Assembly (NCBI RefSeq): GCF_017874735.1
Contig: NZ_JAGGLV010000013.1
Coordinates: forward strand, 151,688 to 215,687
DNA: 64,000 bases
Direction: 5' to 3'
Source of the DNA: Paenibacillus silagei
GTDB taxonomy: Bacteria; Bacillota; Bacilli; Paenibacillales; Paenibacillaceae
Shown: positions 1 to 8,896 of the stretch, in pieces
Layout: each line of letters begins with the position of its first letter
Position numbering within the stretch: position 1 is the stretch's first letter
Made by a program: the position numbers and the translations under genes
The notes under the pieces: model-generated
What the model saw: only the letters and a program-made list of their open reading frames with translations
What the model was told of the DNA's origin: nothing
The model's database searches: none

Positions 1-1
1 G

Positions 2-415
2 AACATGACCCGGTTTTTTTTCACCCTGCGCGATGCCATTACCCTGCTGTTCAAGGCTTCCGATGTCAGTATCGGCGGAGAGATCTTTGTCATGACCATG
101 CCGACCTGCCGGATCGTGGATTTGGCCGATGTGCTGATTGAAGCTTCCGGCCGGACGGATGTCAGTATGATCGAGACCGGCATCCGCCCGGGTGAGAAAA
201 TCCATGAGATCCTGATGAGCGATTTCGAGAGCCTGACTACGGTGGTCTACGATGAGCAGTACCTGGTTATTCTGCCCACACTCGATATGCCGGAGCTGAA
301 GGAGCATTACCGTCACTTCCCCCATGTGTCCTTCAGCAGCTTCAGCTCGGAGAATCATCTGATGGAGCAGGCTGAAATCAAAGATATCCTGATCCGGGGA
401 GGGTTCCTCCAGTGA
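2..415 (+). CDS. CapD/PseB-like nucleotide-sugar 4,6-dehydratase, C-terminal part (5' end outside window)
   Basis: The reading frame is open to the window edge, so only about the last 137 residues are present. They match the C-terminal part of the polysaccharide biosynthesis SDR family that converts UDP-GlcNAc-type sugars to 4-keto-6-deoxy sugars: the run GIRPGEKIHEIL near the middle is the usual signature, preceded by the conserved hydrophobic block around IVDLADVLIEASG. The Rossmann fold and catalytic YxxxK lie upstream and are not visible. The stop overlaps the GTG start of the next gene, so it belongs to the same operon. Substrate is inferred from the family only. Confidence 0.85.
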   Translation, partial: NMTRFFFTLRDAITLLFKASDVSIGGEIFVMTMPTCRIVDLADVLIEASGRTDVSMIETGIRPGEKIHEILMSDFESLTTVVYDEQYLVILPTLDMPELKEHYRHFPHVSFSSFSSENHLMEQAEIKDILIRGGFLQ

Positions 416-1251
416 AGCTCCTGATTCTCGGCGGAAATGGTATGGCAGGTCATATGCTGGCGGAGTATTTTCGCCGCCAGGGCAAGCACCACATCTTCCA
501 TACAACCCGGGATAAGAAGGATCTTGGAGGGTTGTATGTAGACGCCGACGACATCGCCGGTGTAGAAAAGCTGGTTGAAATCGTCTCCCCCCATTGCATT
601 ATTAATGCGATGGGGGTACTCAATCAATTCGCCGAACGGGACCGGATCGGCGCGTATCATGTCAACGGATTTCTGCCCCACCGCCTGCGGCGGGCAGCGG
701 ACCAGATTCATGCCCGGCTCATCCATATCAGCTCCGACTGCGTGTTCGAAGGAACACGCGGCGGATATACGGAGGAGGATGCCGCGGATGGAACCTCGGT
801 CTACGCCCTCACCAAGAGTCTTGGAGAAGTGCGCGATCCCGGACATCTCACGATCCGTACCTCTATTATCGGGCCCGAGATCCGCTCCGGCGGAATCGGC
901 CTCATGGAATGGTTTCTGGCCCAGAAAGGCCGGGTAACCGGATATGAATGCGTGATGTGGAATGGAGTCACCACCCTGGAGCTGGCCAAAGCCATCGATT
1001 CCCTGCTGGACTCGGATCTCTCCGGGCTGATTCATCTGGCCCACCCGCAGCCCGTAAGCAAATATCAGCTGCTGCAGATGATGCAGACCGCATTTCATAA
1101 AGAGGATGTTGAGATCATCCCGCAGCAGACGCCGGTTCAGGACCGGACGCTGATCAGCACGAGAAGCGATGTCACGATTGAGCTGCCTTCCTATCCCCGG
1201 ATGCTTAGCGAGCTTGCCGACTTTATGCGCAGCTCAGAGCTGCTGACATGA
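412..1251 (+). CDS. RmlD-like SDR sugar-nucleotide reductase
   Basis: A 279-residue short-chain dehydrogenase/reductase of the RmlD (dTDP-4-dehydrorhamnose reductase) type. The N-terminal NAD(P)-binding motif GGNGMAGH is at residues 7-14, the serine region SSDCVFEG near 105 and the catalytic Y-x-x-x-K as YALTK near 130. Start is GTG, overlapping the preceding stop by three bases; the ATGA overlap with the next gene shows translational coupling. In context it probably reduces the 4-keto sugar made by the upstream dehydratase, giving a deoxy sugar for the glycan block. The exact product cannot be read from sequence. Confidence 0.8.
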   Translation: MKLLILGGNGMAGHMLAEYFRRQGKHHIFHTTRDKKDLGGLYVDADDIAGVEKLVEIVSPHCIINAMGVLNQFAERDRIGAYHVNGFLPHRLRRAADQIHARLIHISSDCVFEGTRGGYTEEDAADGTSVYALTKSLGEVRDPGHLTIRTSIIGPEIRSGGIGLMEWFLAQKGRVTGYECVMWNGVTTLELAKAIDSLLDSDLSGLIHLAHPQPVSKYQLLQMMQTAFHKEDVEIIPQQTPVQDRTLISTRSDVTIELPSYPRMLSELADFMRSSELLT

Positions 1252-2243
1252 GCGGGCGGCGTCTCCTTATTACCGGAGCTTCCGGCTTTACCGGCAGGCA
1301 TGCCGTGGCCTACTTTGCCGCCGGAGGAGCGGAGGTGACTGCTGTAGTCCGACGCAAGCCAGCTGCGGAGTTGTTCCCGGACGGCGTTCAGCAGTATGTC
1401 TGTGACCTGGGGGACCGCAGGGCTGTGGCGGCAATGATTGGAGCGGTGAAGCCGGATCAGGTGCTGCACCTGGCAGGCAAGAATTCGGTCCCGGAGTCCT
1501 GGAGGGACCCGCTGCTCTACATGGAGACCAATGTAATGGCTACTCTATATTTGCTTGAGGCGCTGCGTGTCCAGCCGGCCAGCCGTATTCTGGTGGCCGG
1601 CTCCCGGCTTAAGTATAGACCGGGTGCGGCAGACCCGCCCCATCCCTATAGCCTTAGCAAGACGCTGGAGGAGCTGGTATCGCTGGCCTGGGCAACGCTG
1701 TTTGCACAGCCGGTGCTGATGGCGGAGCCCTCGAACCTGATTGGTCCGGGTCCGTCCACCGGCTTCTGTTCCCTGCTGGCACAGCATATTGTGCGCAGTG
1801 AAGCAGCAGCTGTAACCGGATCGGCTGCACCTGCTGCGTTTCGGCTCTCCTCGCGCCATGCGCTGCGTGACTTTCTGGATGTGCGTGATGCGGTCAGGGC
1901 CTATGGCTTCATTCTGGATTCGGGCGAGACAGGAAGGATCTACCGCATTGATTCCGGGACAGAGCGGGAGCTGGGGGAGGTTGCGGCGAAGCTGCTGGCC
2001 CATGCGGCAGCTCCGGTTGCGATGGACTGGGGCCCGCAGGAGGAGCACAGTCGGGGCAATCCTTCCCCGACACCTGCCGTTCCGGCGAAGCCTCCAATTG
2101 AATCTGCTGATAGTAAGGTACCGCCTGAAGAATCGGGGGACTATGCTGTTATTTCCGGCTGGATGCCGGAGATTGCGCTGGACCGTTCGCTGGCGGATAT
2201 TATCGGCTATACAAGGGCCGGTAAGGAAGGAAGGTTGTTATGA
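1248..2243 (+). CDS. NAD-dependent epimerase/dehydratase (extended SDR)
   Basis: A 331-residue extended SDR. The Rossmann motif GASGFTGRH sits at residues 9-17 and the catalytic YSLSK near 136; the order of motifs resembles GDP-mannose 4,6-dehydratase and RmdB/GDP-6-deoxy-lyxo-hexulose reductases. The last about 60 residues are Pro/Ser-rich and poorly conserved in character, followed by a short C-terminal helix. It overlaps both neighbours by four bases. It likely shapes the same nucleotide sugar pathway as the two upstream dehydrogenases; the sugar is unknown. Confidence 0.75.
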   Translation: MSGRRLLITGASGFTGRHAVAYFAAGGAEVTAVVRRKPAAELFPDGVQQYVCDLGDRRAVAAMIGAVKPDQVLHLAGKNSVPESWRDPLLYMETNVMATLYLLEALRVQPASRILVAGSRLKYRPGAADPPHPYSLSKTLEELVSLAWATLFAQPVLMAEPSNLIGPGPSTGFCSLLAQHIVRSEAAAVTGSAAPAAFRLSSRHALRDFLDVRDAVRAYGFILDSGETGRIYRIDSGTERELGEVAAKLLAHAAAPVAMDWGPQEEHSRGNPSPTPAVPAKPPIESADSKVPPEESGDYAVISGWMPEIALDRSLADIIGYTRAGKEGRLL

Positions 2244-2956
2244 AGCCCAGAGTATCCGTAGTTATTCCTTTTTACAATTGCCCTTATATTGAGCAGGCGC
2301 TGCAGAGCGCCATAAGCCAATCCTGGCAGCCTTATGAGATTATCGTAGTGGATGACGGTTCAACTCTGCATGCAGAGCGGATTACCCCTTATCTGCCCTA
2401 CATTCACTATCTGGGCAAGGCCAACGGCGGCACCGCTTCGGCACTTAACCACGGTATTGCGCATGCCACGGGAGATTACGTAGTCTGGCTCAGCTCGGAT
2501 GATATGTTCTATCGTGACAAGATCAATAATCAGGTTCTGTTCATGGAACAGAACCGTTTGCTGATCTCGTACACCAACTTCAATTACATTAACGGAAACT
2601 CGCAGGCTATGGAGCTGAATGCTGCGGCCGTATTCCCGAACCAGCTTGAATATCTGCGCTGCTTCCTGTACGGCAATCCTATCAACGGCTGTACGGTGAT
2701 GTTCAAGCGGGAGATCTTCGGAGCCATCGGAATGTTCGATGAAGCACTGCCGTATACCCATGATTATGATCTGTGGTACCGGGCGATTCTGAACGGTTAT
2801 GCACCGGTGATGCTGAACCAGTCCTTGACGGCTTACCGCCGGCATGAGGGAATGGGCACGCTCAGACACTACGATGTCATTATGGCCGAGGCTGCAGCAA
2901 CCAGTGCCCGTTATCACGCTCCCTTAAGCGCCCTGATTGCTTCCATGGGCGGCTAG
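2240..2956 (+). CDS. Family 2 glycosyltransferase (first of two paralogues)
   Basis: A 238-residue GT-A fold glycosyltransferase. It opens with SVVIPFYNCPYIEQAL and IIVVDDGST (nucleotide binding) and carries the acidic motif WLSSDDMF near residue 85, followed by the YTHDYDLWYRA motif around 170, both typical of GT2. No signal peptide or membrane segment, so it acts in the cytoplasm. It is clearly paralogous to the GT2 at 3631-4353 (shared IPFYNCPY, VDDGSTLH, KxNGGT, ALN motifs), suggesting duplication and two successive sugar transfers. Acceptor unknown. Confidence 0.88.
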   Translation: MKPRVSVVIPFYNCPYIEQALQSAISQSWQPYEIIVVDDGSTLHAERITPYLPYIHYLGKANGGTASALNHGIAHATGDYVVWLSSDDMFYRDKINNQVLFMEQNRLLISYTNFNYINGNSQAMELNAAAVFPNQLEYLRCFLYGNPINGCTVMFKREIFGAIGMFDEALPYTHDYDLWYRAILNGYAPVMLNQSLTAYRRHEGMGTLRHYDVIMAEAAATSARYHAPLSALIASMGG

Positions 2957-3029
2957 CTGCCGGAGCGCGCATAGCCGGCACTGCAGCACAGCCCAAGACC
3001 AAGCAACTAACGCTTAGGAGGGAGAGCAT

Positions 3030-3605
3030 ATGTACCGGGAAATTGAAGTGAAAGACTTCCTGCCGGTCCTGCTGGAGCAGCTGAAATTCTCCGAGAGTAT
3101 TCTGGATATCGGCAGCGGTACCGGTACGCTGCTGGAGCGGTATGAGGCCGCTGTAGTGCTGGGGCTGGATATCCACAGGCCTTATCTGCTGCACCGCAAA
3201 TACAAGTCCCCTCATATCATTCCGGTTCATGCCGATGCCGGCCATATCGATAAGCTGTTCCTGCCGGGAACCTTCTCTGCGGTCACTCTGATCGATTCTC
3301 TGGAGCATTTTTCGATGAGTGAAGGCATAGAGCTGCTGCGTAAGGCGGAGCTTATCGCTGCGAACCGTGTCATCGTATTTACACCACGGGGCTTCTTCCC
3401 GCAGGAGGGGAAGGACCATTTCAATCTGCATGGGGAGTATTACCAGAAGCACTGGAGCGGCTGGGAGCCTGAGGACTTCCTGAAGCTGGGCTACGCTGTA
3501 ACCGTACTGAAGGGATTTCACCATGCGGAGAATCCTTCATTCCGGGAAGCCTTCGGTGAGAATCACGCGCCGCTGGACGCCCTGCTCGCCTGCAAGACAG
3601 TATAA
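3030..3605 (+). CDS. Class I SAM-dependent methyltransferase
   Basis: A 191-residue methyltransferase with the SAM-binding motif I ILDIGSGTGTLLERY at about residues 22-36, the acidic end of strand 2 at LGLDIHRPYLL, and a motif IV-like LIDSLEHF near 90. It follows an AGGAGG site and sits between the two GT2 genes, so it probably methylates a sugar or peptide part of the glycan made here. The later half is short, so it is a minimal Rossmann methyltransferase of Methyltransf_11 type. Confidence 0.8.
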   Translation: MYREIEVKDFLPVLLEQLKFSESILDIGSGTGTLLERYEAAVVLGLDIHRPYLLHRKYKSPHIIPVHADAGHIDKLFLPGTFSAVTLIDSLEHFSMSEGIELLRKAELIAANRVIVFTPRGFFPQEGKDHFNLHGEYYQKHWSGWEPEDFLKLGYAVTVLKGFHHAENPSFREAFGENHAPLDALLACKTV

Positions 3606-3630
3606 ATGAACTCAGGGAGGAGGCCGGGGC

Positions 3631-4353
3631 ATGAATCAGAAGACCAAGGTCTCGGTGGTGATTCCGTTCTATAATTGTCCCTACGTGCATCTGGCGGTTG
3701 AGAGCGTGCTGGCCCAGAGCTACGCGGATATCGAGCTGATCGTGGTGGATGACGGTTCCACACTCCATACGGAGAAGCTTGAAGCCTATAAGAGCCGGAT
3801 CGTGTATGTCCGCAAGACCAACGGAGGAACCGGCTCGGCGCTCAATAGGGGAATTGAGGTGGCAAACGGAGCTTATTTTGCCTGGTTAAGCGCGGACGAT
3901 CTGTTCCATCCCGATAAAATCAGACGGCAAATAGAAGTCATCCGCAGCTCGGGAACCTCCTTCAATCATACGGCTTACTACTATATTAATGAGCACGGGC
4001 AACGGTTTCAGGACATCGTCCGGATGCCGGCCTGCAGCAGGCCGGCCCTCATTCAGACCATGATGTCCAGCTGTCCGGTTAACGGCAGCACGGTGCTGTT
4101 TGATATGGAGATCCTCTCCAGGGTGGGAGGATTTAATGAGAGCCTCCTGTATACACAGGATTATGATATGTGGCTGCGGATTCTTCCGCATTATGAGTGG
4201 TCTTATATAGAAGAGCCGCTGCTGGATTACCGTGTGCATAATGAGATGGGCTCGGTCCTGCACAGCGAGGCGCAGAACCGGGAGATTGCAAGGGTGCAGT
4301 TCATGCACAGGGGCAAGCTAACGCAGCTGCTGAGAAAGGAGACAAGGAATTGA
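3631..4353 (+). CDS. Family 2 glycosyltransferase (second paralogue)
   Basis: A 240-residue GT2 enzyme with the same architecture as the one at 2240-2956: SVVIPFYNCPYVHLAV, LIVVDDGST, WLSADDLF and YTQDYDMWLRI. The strong RBS GGGAGGAGG lies just upstream. The stop TGA overlaps the TTG start of the next glycosyltransferase. Its duplication next to the first copy, with a methyltransferase in between, suggests stepwise building of one short oligosaccharide. Confidence 0.88.
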   Translation: MNQKTKVSVVIPFYNCPYVHLAVESVLAQSYADIELIVVDDGSTLHTEKLEAYKSRIVYVRKTNGGTGSALNRGIEVANGAYFAWLSADDLFHPDKIRRQIEVIRSSGTSFNHTAYYYINEHGQRFQDIVRMPACSRPALIQTMMSSCPVNGSTVLFDMEILSRVGGFNESLLYTQDYDMWLRILPHYEWSYIEEPLLDYRVHNEMGSVLHSEAQNREIARVQFMHRGKLTQLLRKETRN

Positions 4354-5393
4354 GACTGACCTTCCCGGTTCTGACCTTATCCAGAGGCGGCGCGCAGCGG
4401 ATGATAACTGAGCTGGCTAACCGTCTGGCTGAAATTGGCCATGAGGTCGTTGTTCTTTTGCCCAGCCATGGCTTTGTTGAATATGAGATGAAATGTCCGA
4501 TTATCACTGCGCCCGCTCCGGTGCTTACCGAAGATGATTTTCCCTATGGGGATGTAATTATCTCCAATTATTATACAACCGTTCCGGTTGCCGAGCGGGC
4601 CAGCCGGCAGGGCAAAGGGCTGCATATCCGGCTGGCCTTATGCTATGAGCCGAATTTCTTGCCGGATAATAACCAGTCGTTCGCTTCCTACAGCATTACC
4701 CGCAACCTGCTTCTGCTGTCCCGCTGGCAGCAGGAGGTCATACGGATCAATCACGGCATTAAGGGCAGAATTGTTCCGGTCGGCGTTGCTCCGGATTTCA
4801 AGAATACGCATTTACGCGACAACGCAGACTGGCCGCTGATCGTCTCGGCCATCATGCGGCGTCCGGAGGGCGGATTCTCCGGCCACCGGGAACAGGAATA
4901 CCTGATTCAGCAGCTCGATATGGTCAAGCGGCTTCATCCAGAGGTGGAGATCTATATCATAACTCCCCCTGCTGAATATGCCGCTTCTGATAGTCTGCAG
5001 GCCTTGCTTAACACCGGGCGTTATCAGCTTCGGACACCCGGCAATGACAACGAGCTGGCTTATCATTACAATGAGACAGATATTTTTGTCAGCGCAAGTA
5101 CTAATGATGCCGGTTCGTTGCCGGGGCTGGAGGCGATGCGCTGCGGTGCCGCACTGGTTACCGTATATTCAGGGGGGAATCTTGAATACTGCGCACACGG
5201 GCAGAACTGTCTGATGTCATACCGTCATGAGAACCGTCTTGCTGCGGATATAGTGACGCTGATTGAGGACCGAGAGCTTCGACAGCGTCTGGCCGCCAGG
5301 GGAGAGCAGGATTCACTGCAGTTTACCTGGGAGAGAAGCGTGCAGATTTTCCAGGCCGAGTTGTTCGAGATGGTGTCCAGACAAGGCGTGTGA
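4350..5393 (+). CDS. Family 4 glycosyltransferase
   Basis: A 347-residue GT-B fold glycosyltransferase. The N-terminal LSRGGAQRMITELANRLAEIGHEV motif region is typical of GT4/group 1 enzymes, and the C-terminal donor-binding part has FVSASTNDAGSLPGLEAMRCG at about residues 250-270, where the second acidic residue of the usual E-x7-E motif is GLEAM. Start is TTG overlapping the upstream stop. It is the last gene of the plus-strand glycan operon and is followed by a strong terminator. Confidence 0.85.
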   Translation: MRLTFPVLTLSRGGAQRMITELANRLAEIGHEVVVLLPSHGFVEYEMKCPIITAPAPVLTEDDFPYGDVIISNYYTTVPVAERASRQGKGLHIRLALCYEPNFLPDNNQSFASYSITRNLLLLSRWQQEVIRINHGIKGRIVPVGVAPDFKNTHLRDNADWPLIVSAIMRRPEGGFSGHREQEYLIQQLDMVKRLHPEVEIYIITPPAEYAASDSLQALLNTGRYQLRTPGNDNELAYHYNETDIFVSASTNDAGSLPGLEAMRCGAALVTVYSGGNLEYCAHGQNCLMSYRHENRLAADIVTLIEDRELRQRLAARGEQDSLQFTWERSVQIFQAELFEMVSRQGV

Positions 5394-5421
5394 TGCCTCC
5401 AGGCAGAACGCCCAACACAGA

Positions 5422-5467
5422 GAAACCTTCAACCCCCGGCTGGCGCTGGGGATTGAAGGTTTCTTTT
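5422..5467 (+). terminator. Intrinsic terminator of the glycan operon
   Basis: A near-perfect inverted repeat (left arm GAAACCTTCAACCCC, right arm GGGGATTGAAGGTTTC) with a short loop, followed by TTTT. It separates the plus-strand glycan genes from the convergent GT4 gene. Confidence 0.85.
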
Positions 5468-5505
5468 GGCCTGCAGATAGGATATATGAAGCTTGCTTGC
5501 AATAG

Positions 5506-6576
5506 TTAGAAGATAGAGAAGGAGTTCATCATCTCGCGGAAGGAATGTGCGTATTGATCGAATCCGAAATGCGTAACCATATGCTGACGGCCCTGATAGC
5601 AGATGGCTTCACGCAGCGCAGTGTTATTCATCAGCTCAAGTCCTTCGTTCACGGCAGCCTCCACATTGCCAAGCGGATAGAATTTGCCGGTAATATTATG
5701 GGTGATGAAGGATCTGACTCCGTCGGAATCCGTACTGAGTACCGGACAGGAGCAGCAGACAGCCTCAGCTACAGCATATCCGAAGCCTTCTGTGACTGAG
5801 CTGGACAGCAGGAAGCCTCCTGAAGCGGCAATCGATGAATAATAGACAGGCATCATCTGGTTAGGCATGTTCGTGAACACATTCAGCCGGTCATTCAGGC
5901 CAAGGGCATGCAGCTCTTCATTGAATGCCGCCTTCTGGTCATCTGAGGCCAAGCTCGGATCATGGAACATCCAGAGATGAAGGTTAGGCCTCTGTTTGCG
6001 GATATGATAGGCAATCTTCAGGTACTCGCTCCAGTTCTTGTTGGGCTCCAGCCGCCCTACCCAGGCGATAACAGGATCAACGGGCGCTTCGGCTGGGATA
6101 TAGCGGAATCCTTGTACATCCACGAGGTTCGGAATAACATAGCGCTGTAGCCAGGGGCAGATCTCGATAAACAGCTCCAGTAAATGATCGGTGGGGGGAA
6201 TCAGTACGGCATTGCAGAAGGCTTGGAGATAAGGCACGGACTCTATAATCACGTTACGTGCTTCGCTTCGTGTTCCCAGACCCTGGGACTCGTAGATCAG
6301 GATGCCGCCATACCCCAGCCGGCGCAGGCGTTCGAGCAGCAGATAATCGGAGGTTACGATAATGGCGTCATAATGATGGGTATTCAGTACCGTTCTGATC
6401 TCTTCATCCTGGTTCGTGACAAATACCGGGAAGCTTACACTATTGTGGGTGCCGGACCCCGGCATGAGATAGAGCACATGGCATTCGATGCCGTTCTTCT
6501 GAAGGCTCTCACACCGCAGTCTGTTCAGGGTCTCAACCCCGCCGCTCGGTACATAAAACGTAAATAGAATTCTCAA
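5506..6576 (-). CDS. Family 4 glycosyltransferase, convergent to the glycan operon
   Basis: A 356-residue GT-B enzyme starting at TTG after a GGAGGGG site. It has FYVPSGGVETLNRLRCESL at the N-terminus, VIAWVGRLEPNKNW in the middle (start of the donor domain) and SSSVTEGFGYAVAEAVCC near residue 275, the E-x7-E donor-binding motif of GT4. Its position opposite the glycan operon suggests it works on the same product, but it has its own promoter region at about 6577-6700. Confidence 0.85.
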   Translation of the reverse strand: MRILFTFYVPSGGVETLNRLRCESLQKNGIECHVLYLMPGSGTHNSVSFPVFVTNQDEEIRTVLNTHHYDAIIVTSDYLLLERLRRLGYGGILIYESQGLGTRSEARNVIIESVPYLQAFCNAVLIPPTDHLLELFIEICPWLQRYVIPNLVDVQGFRYIPAEAPVDPVIAWVGRLEPNKNWSEYLKIAYHIRKQRPNLHLWMFHDPSLASDDQKAAFNEELHALGLNDRLNVFTNMPNQMMPVYYSSIAASGGFLLSSSVTEGFGYAVAEAVCCSCPVLSTDSDGVRSFITHNITGKFYPLGNVEAAVNEGLELMNNTALREAICYQGRQHMVTHFGFDQYAHSFREMMNSFSIF

Positions 6577-6765
6577 GCTTACCCCTCCTGATCTGGACTC
6601 TCGCGGAGAAACACAGTCTGCTGTTATATAAGATACGCCGGAGTTCTCTTACATGTGACTGTGGAGGCGGCTCTGCCAAATCCTTTCTGGATAACCGGAC
6701 AGCGGAGGAGCCATGCTAAGGGTTGTCACACTACACTACATTATTCTGTGATGGGGGATGAAGGA

Positions 6766-7509
6766 ATGTTGCGATCAAAATTAGGCTTGTCCGTGTCTGC
6801 AGCCTTGCTGCTCGGCACCATAAGTATGACCGGCTGCGGTGCCGGCCATTCGGCAGATAGCGGCAATATGCAGACGAAAAGTGTACGGGGGACAGACGGG
6901 CGAATCCACGTGAACTCCGCACGGGACATGAACCGTGACGATGACTTCGGCAGCATGGAGATGAGCAAGGAATTGGCTGACCGTGTTGCGGCGATGCGGG
7001 AAGTCCGTTCGGCTAACGTTATTATGGTTGGCAGAAGCGCTTATGTCGCTGTAATGCTGGAGGATGCTTCGGGCAAGGTCCACACCCGGAGTACCACCCG
7101 TGAGAAAGCTACCGGAAGAGGAACTGCTGCGGGGGTGCCGGGAATGACGGGAACAGGCGGCTCCATGGCCGGCATTCCGGGAAGTCTGACAGGCACTGGA
7201 ACCATTGGCGGTACAGGTATGGCAGCTCCCGAAGATTATCCGGGGAACGGCAATAACGGGCTGATGTCCAGAAGCAGTATGGGGGAGGATAAAGACATAC
7301 TTCCCGGGGAGATCAAGAACAAAATCGCCGCAGAGGTTAAAAAAGGCAACACATACGTCAGCAATGTCTATGTCTCGGCGAACCCGGATTTCGTGGAACG
7401 GGCCGATTATTATGCCCGGGAATTCCGTGCCGGACATCCGCTCAGAGGCTTCGCGAATGAATTCCGCATCATGGCGGAACGGATTTTCCCTGCGCGCAGC
7501 GGACAGTAA
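6766..7509 (+). CDS. YhcN/YlaJ-family sporulation lipoprotein
   Basis: A 247-residue lipoprotein. I chose ATG 6766 because a GGGGGATG site lies just upstream and the protein then begins with a proper signal (MLRSKLGLSVSAALLLG) and lipobox SMTGC. Two halves of the YhcN/YlaJ domain are visible: residues about 65-105 (ELADRVAAMREV, ANVIMVGRSAYVAV) and the C-terminal part (EIKNKIAAEVKKG, VYVSANPDFVERADYYAREF). Between them is a Gly/Thr/Met-rich low-complexity insert of about 60 residues. Family members are spore inner-membrane proteins made in the forespore and linked to germination and outgrowth. Confidence 0.85.
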   Translation: MLRSKLGLSVSAALLLGTISMTGCGAGHSADSGNMQTKSVRGTDGRIHVNSARDMNRDDDFGSMEMSKELADRVAAMREVRSANVIMVGRSAYVAVMLEDASGKVHTRSTTREKATGRGTAAGVPGMTGTGGSMAGIPGSLTGTGTIGGTGMAAPEDYPGNGNNGLMSRSSMGEDKDILPGEIKNKIAAEVKKGNTYVSNVYVSANPDFVERADYYAREFRAGHPLRGFANEFRIMAERIFPARSGQ

Positions 7510-7612
7510 GCAGGCGCTACAGCATAGTGCCTTGAATGAAGATAGTATTCCAGAGGGATATGAGGCTTATTCAAATGACGGCACAGCAGGGCAAAAGTGA
7601 ATGACGACAGGC

Positions 7613-7668
7613 GCAAACAATGCAGCCCTCTCACCCGGAAAGCCGGGTAAGAGGGCTGCATTGTTTGC
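7613..7668. terminator. Bidirectional terminator between spore lipoprotein and nagA
   Basis: A long perfect stem: GCAAACAATGCAGCCCTCT on the left is matched by its complement on the right around an inner CCCGG/CCGGG hairpin. It can serve the lipoprotein gene on the plus strand and nagA on the minus strand. Confidence 0.85.
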
Positions 7669-7702
7669 GTTTATATGAATACGAAGCTGTGTCTTATCCG
7701 GA

Positions 7703-8896
7703 TCAGGCCTCCAGCTTGCGTCCGCCGATCCATACACAGCGCAGGTTCAGGTCTTGATCCAGCTGCAGAATATCGCCGCGCTTCCCTGCCTCAAGCGTTC
7801 CGATAGACCGCTGCATGCCGAGCGACAGCGCCGGATTAAGGCTGGCAGCCTGTGAGGCTTCCAGCAGGCTGAGACCAACCTCCTGAACCAGATAACGGAA
7901 CCCGCTAATCATCGTCAGTGTGCTGCCGGCCAGCGCTTCGGGGTGCTCCTTCAGCGTGGCTATGCCGTCCTTGACGATCACAGGCAGATCACCGATGGCA
8001 TATTCTCCGTCGCTGAGTCCGGTTGCTGACATGGCATCTGTGATCAGCAGCAGATTATGATTGTTTTTGAGCCGGGTAATGAGGCTGATGGCTGCCGGAT
8101 GAACATGGATACCGTCGGCAATCACCTCAGCTCTGATCCGGGGATCAAACAGGACGGCACCGGCCGTTCCCGGCTTGCGGTGATGCAGCGGTGTCATGGC
8201 ATTGAACATGTGCACCGCATGGTTCAGCCCGGCATCTGCAGCGGTAATCACCTGCTCGAATGTGGCATCTGTGTGGCCGAGCGCAGCCGTAATGCCATGC
8301 TTGCGCAGCCACTGGATAGCTTCCAGGGCAGCTTCACGCTCAGGAGCCAGGGTGACCTGACGGATCATTCCCGGATACTTGTCCTCCCATTCCTCCAGCC
8401 ATTCTATATTAGCCGGAACAATGTGCTCAGGATTCTGCGCTCCTGGCCATCTCACGCTGATGAACGGCCCCTCCAGATGTACACCCGCCAGCCTTGCATA
8501 AGGCATGCCGCCTTCACGGGAACGATAAGCATCCACCTCAGCTAACACCTGATCGATGTCTGCCTTGGCAGCCGTCATGGTTGTAGCAAGCATAGAGGTC
8601 GTCCCGTGTGAGGCATGGAACCGTGTGATATCGTCAAGCGCATCTGCATCGCTGTACATGAAGTCATGTCCGGCTCCGCCGTGCACATGCACATCGACGA
8701 ATCCGGGGATCAGCAGACCTTGCGGCTCCCGGGTGACTGTCTGCCAGCTCTCATAGGCTGCGGGCAGCCAGGAGGCTTCCCCGGCATATTGAATCAAGCC
8801 GTCCGCTACGGCAATTACACCCTGCTCGGTGATTCCGTCAGGAGTCAGCACCTTGCCGTACAACAATTCTCCGTGCGCACCGTTTATTTCAGCCAT
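7703..8896 (-). CDS. nagA: N-acetylglucosamine-6-phosphate deacetylase
   Basis: A 397-residue amidohydrolase that deacetylates GlcNAc-6-P to GlcN-6-P. Metal and substrate motifs are in place: DVHVHGGAGHDF near residue 65, HLEGPFIS near 140, GHTDAT near 210, HMFNAMTPLHHR near 230 and the catalytic Asp in TDAMSATG near 290. The start overlaps the 3' end of nagB by 13 bases with an AGGAG site inside nagB. Length is normal for the family. Confidence 0.96.
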   Translation of the reverse strand: MAEINGAHGELLYGKVLTPDGITEQGVIAVADGLIQYAGEASWLPAAYESWQTVTREPQGLLIPGFVDVHVHGGAGHDFMYSDADALDDITRFHASHGTTSMLATTMTAAKADIDQVLAEVDAYRSREGGMPYARLAGVHLEGPFISVRWPGAQNPEHIVPANIEWLEEWEDKYPGMIRQVTLAPEREAALEAIQWLRKHGITAALGHTDATFEQVITAADAGLNHAVHMFNAMTPLHHRKPGTAGAVLFDPRIRAEVIADGIHVHPAAISLITRLKNNHNLLLITDAMSATGLSDGEYAIGDLPVIVKDGIATLKEHPEALAGSTLTMISGFRYLVQEVGLSLLEASQAASLNPALSLGMQRSIGTLEAGKRGDILQLDQDLNLRCVWIGGRKLEA

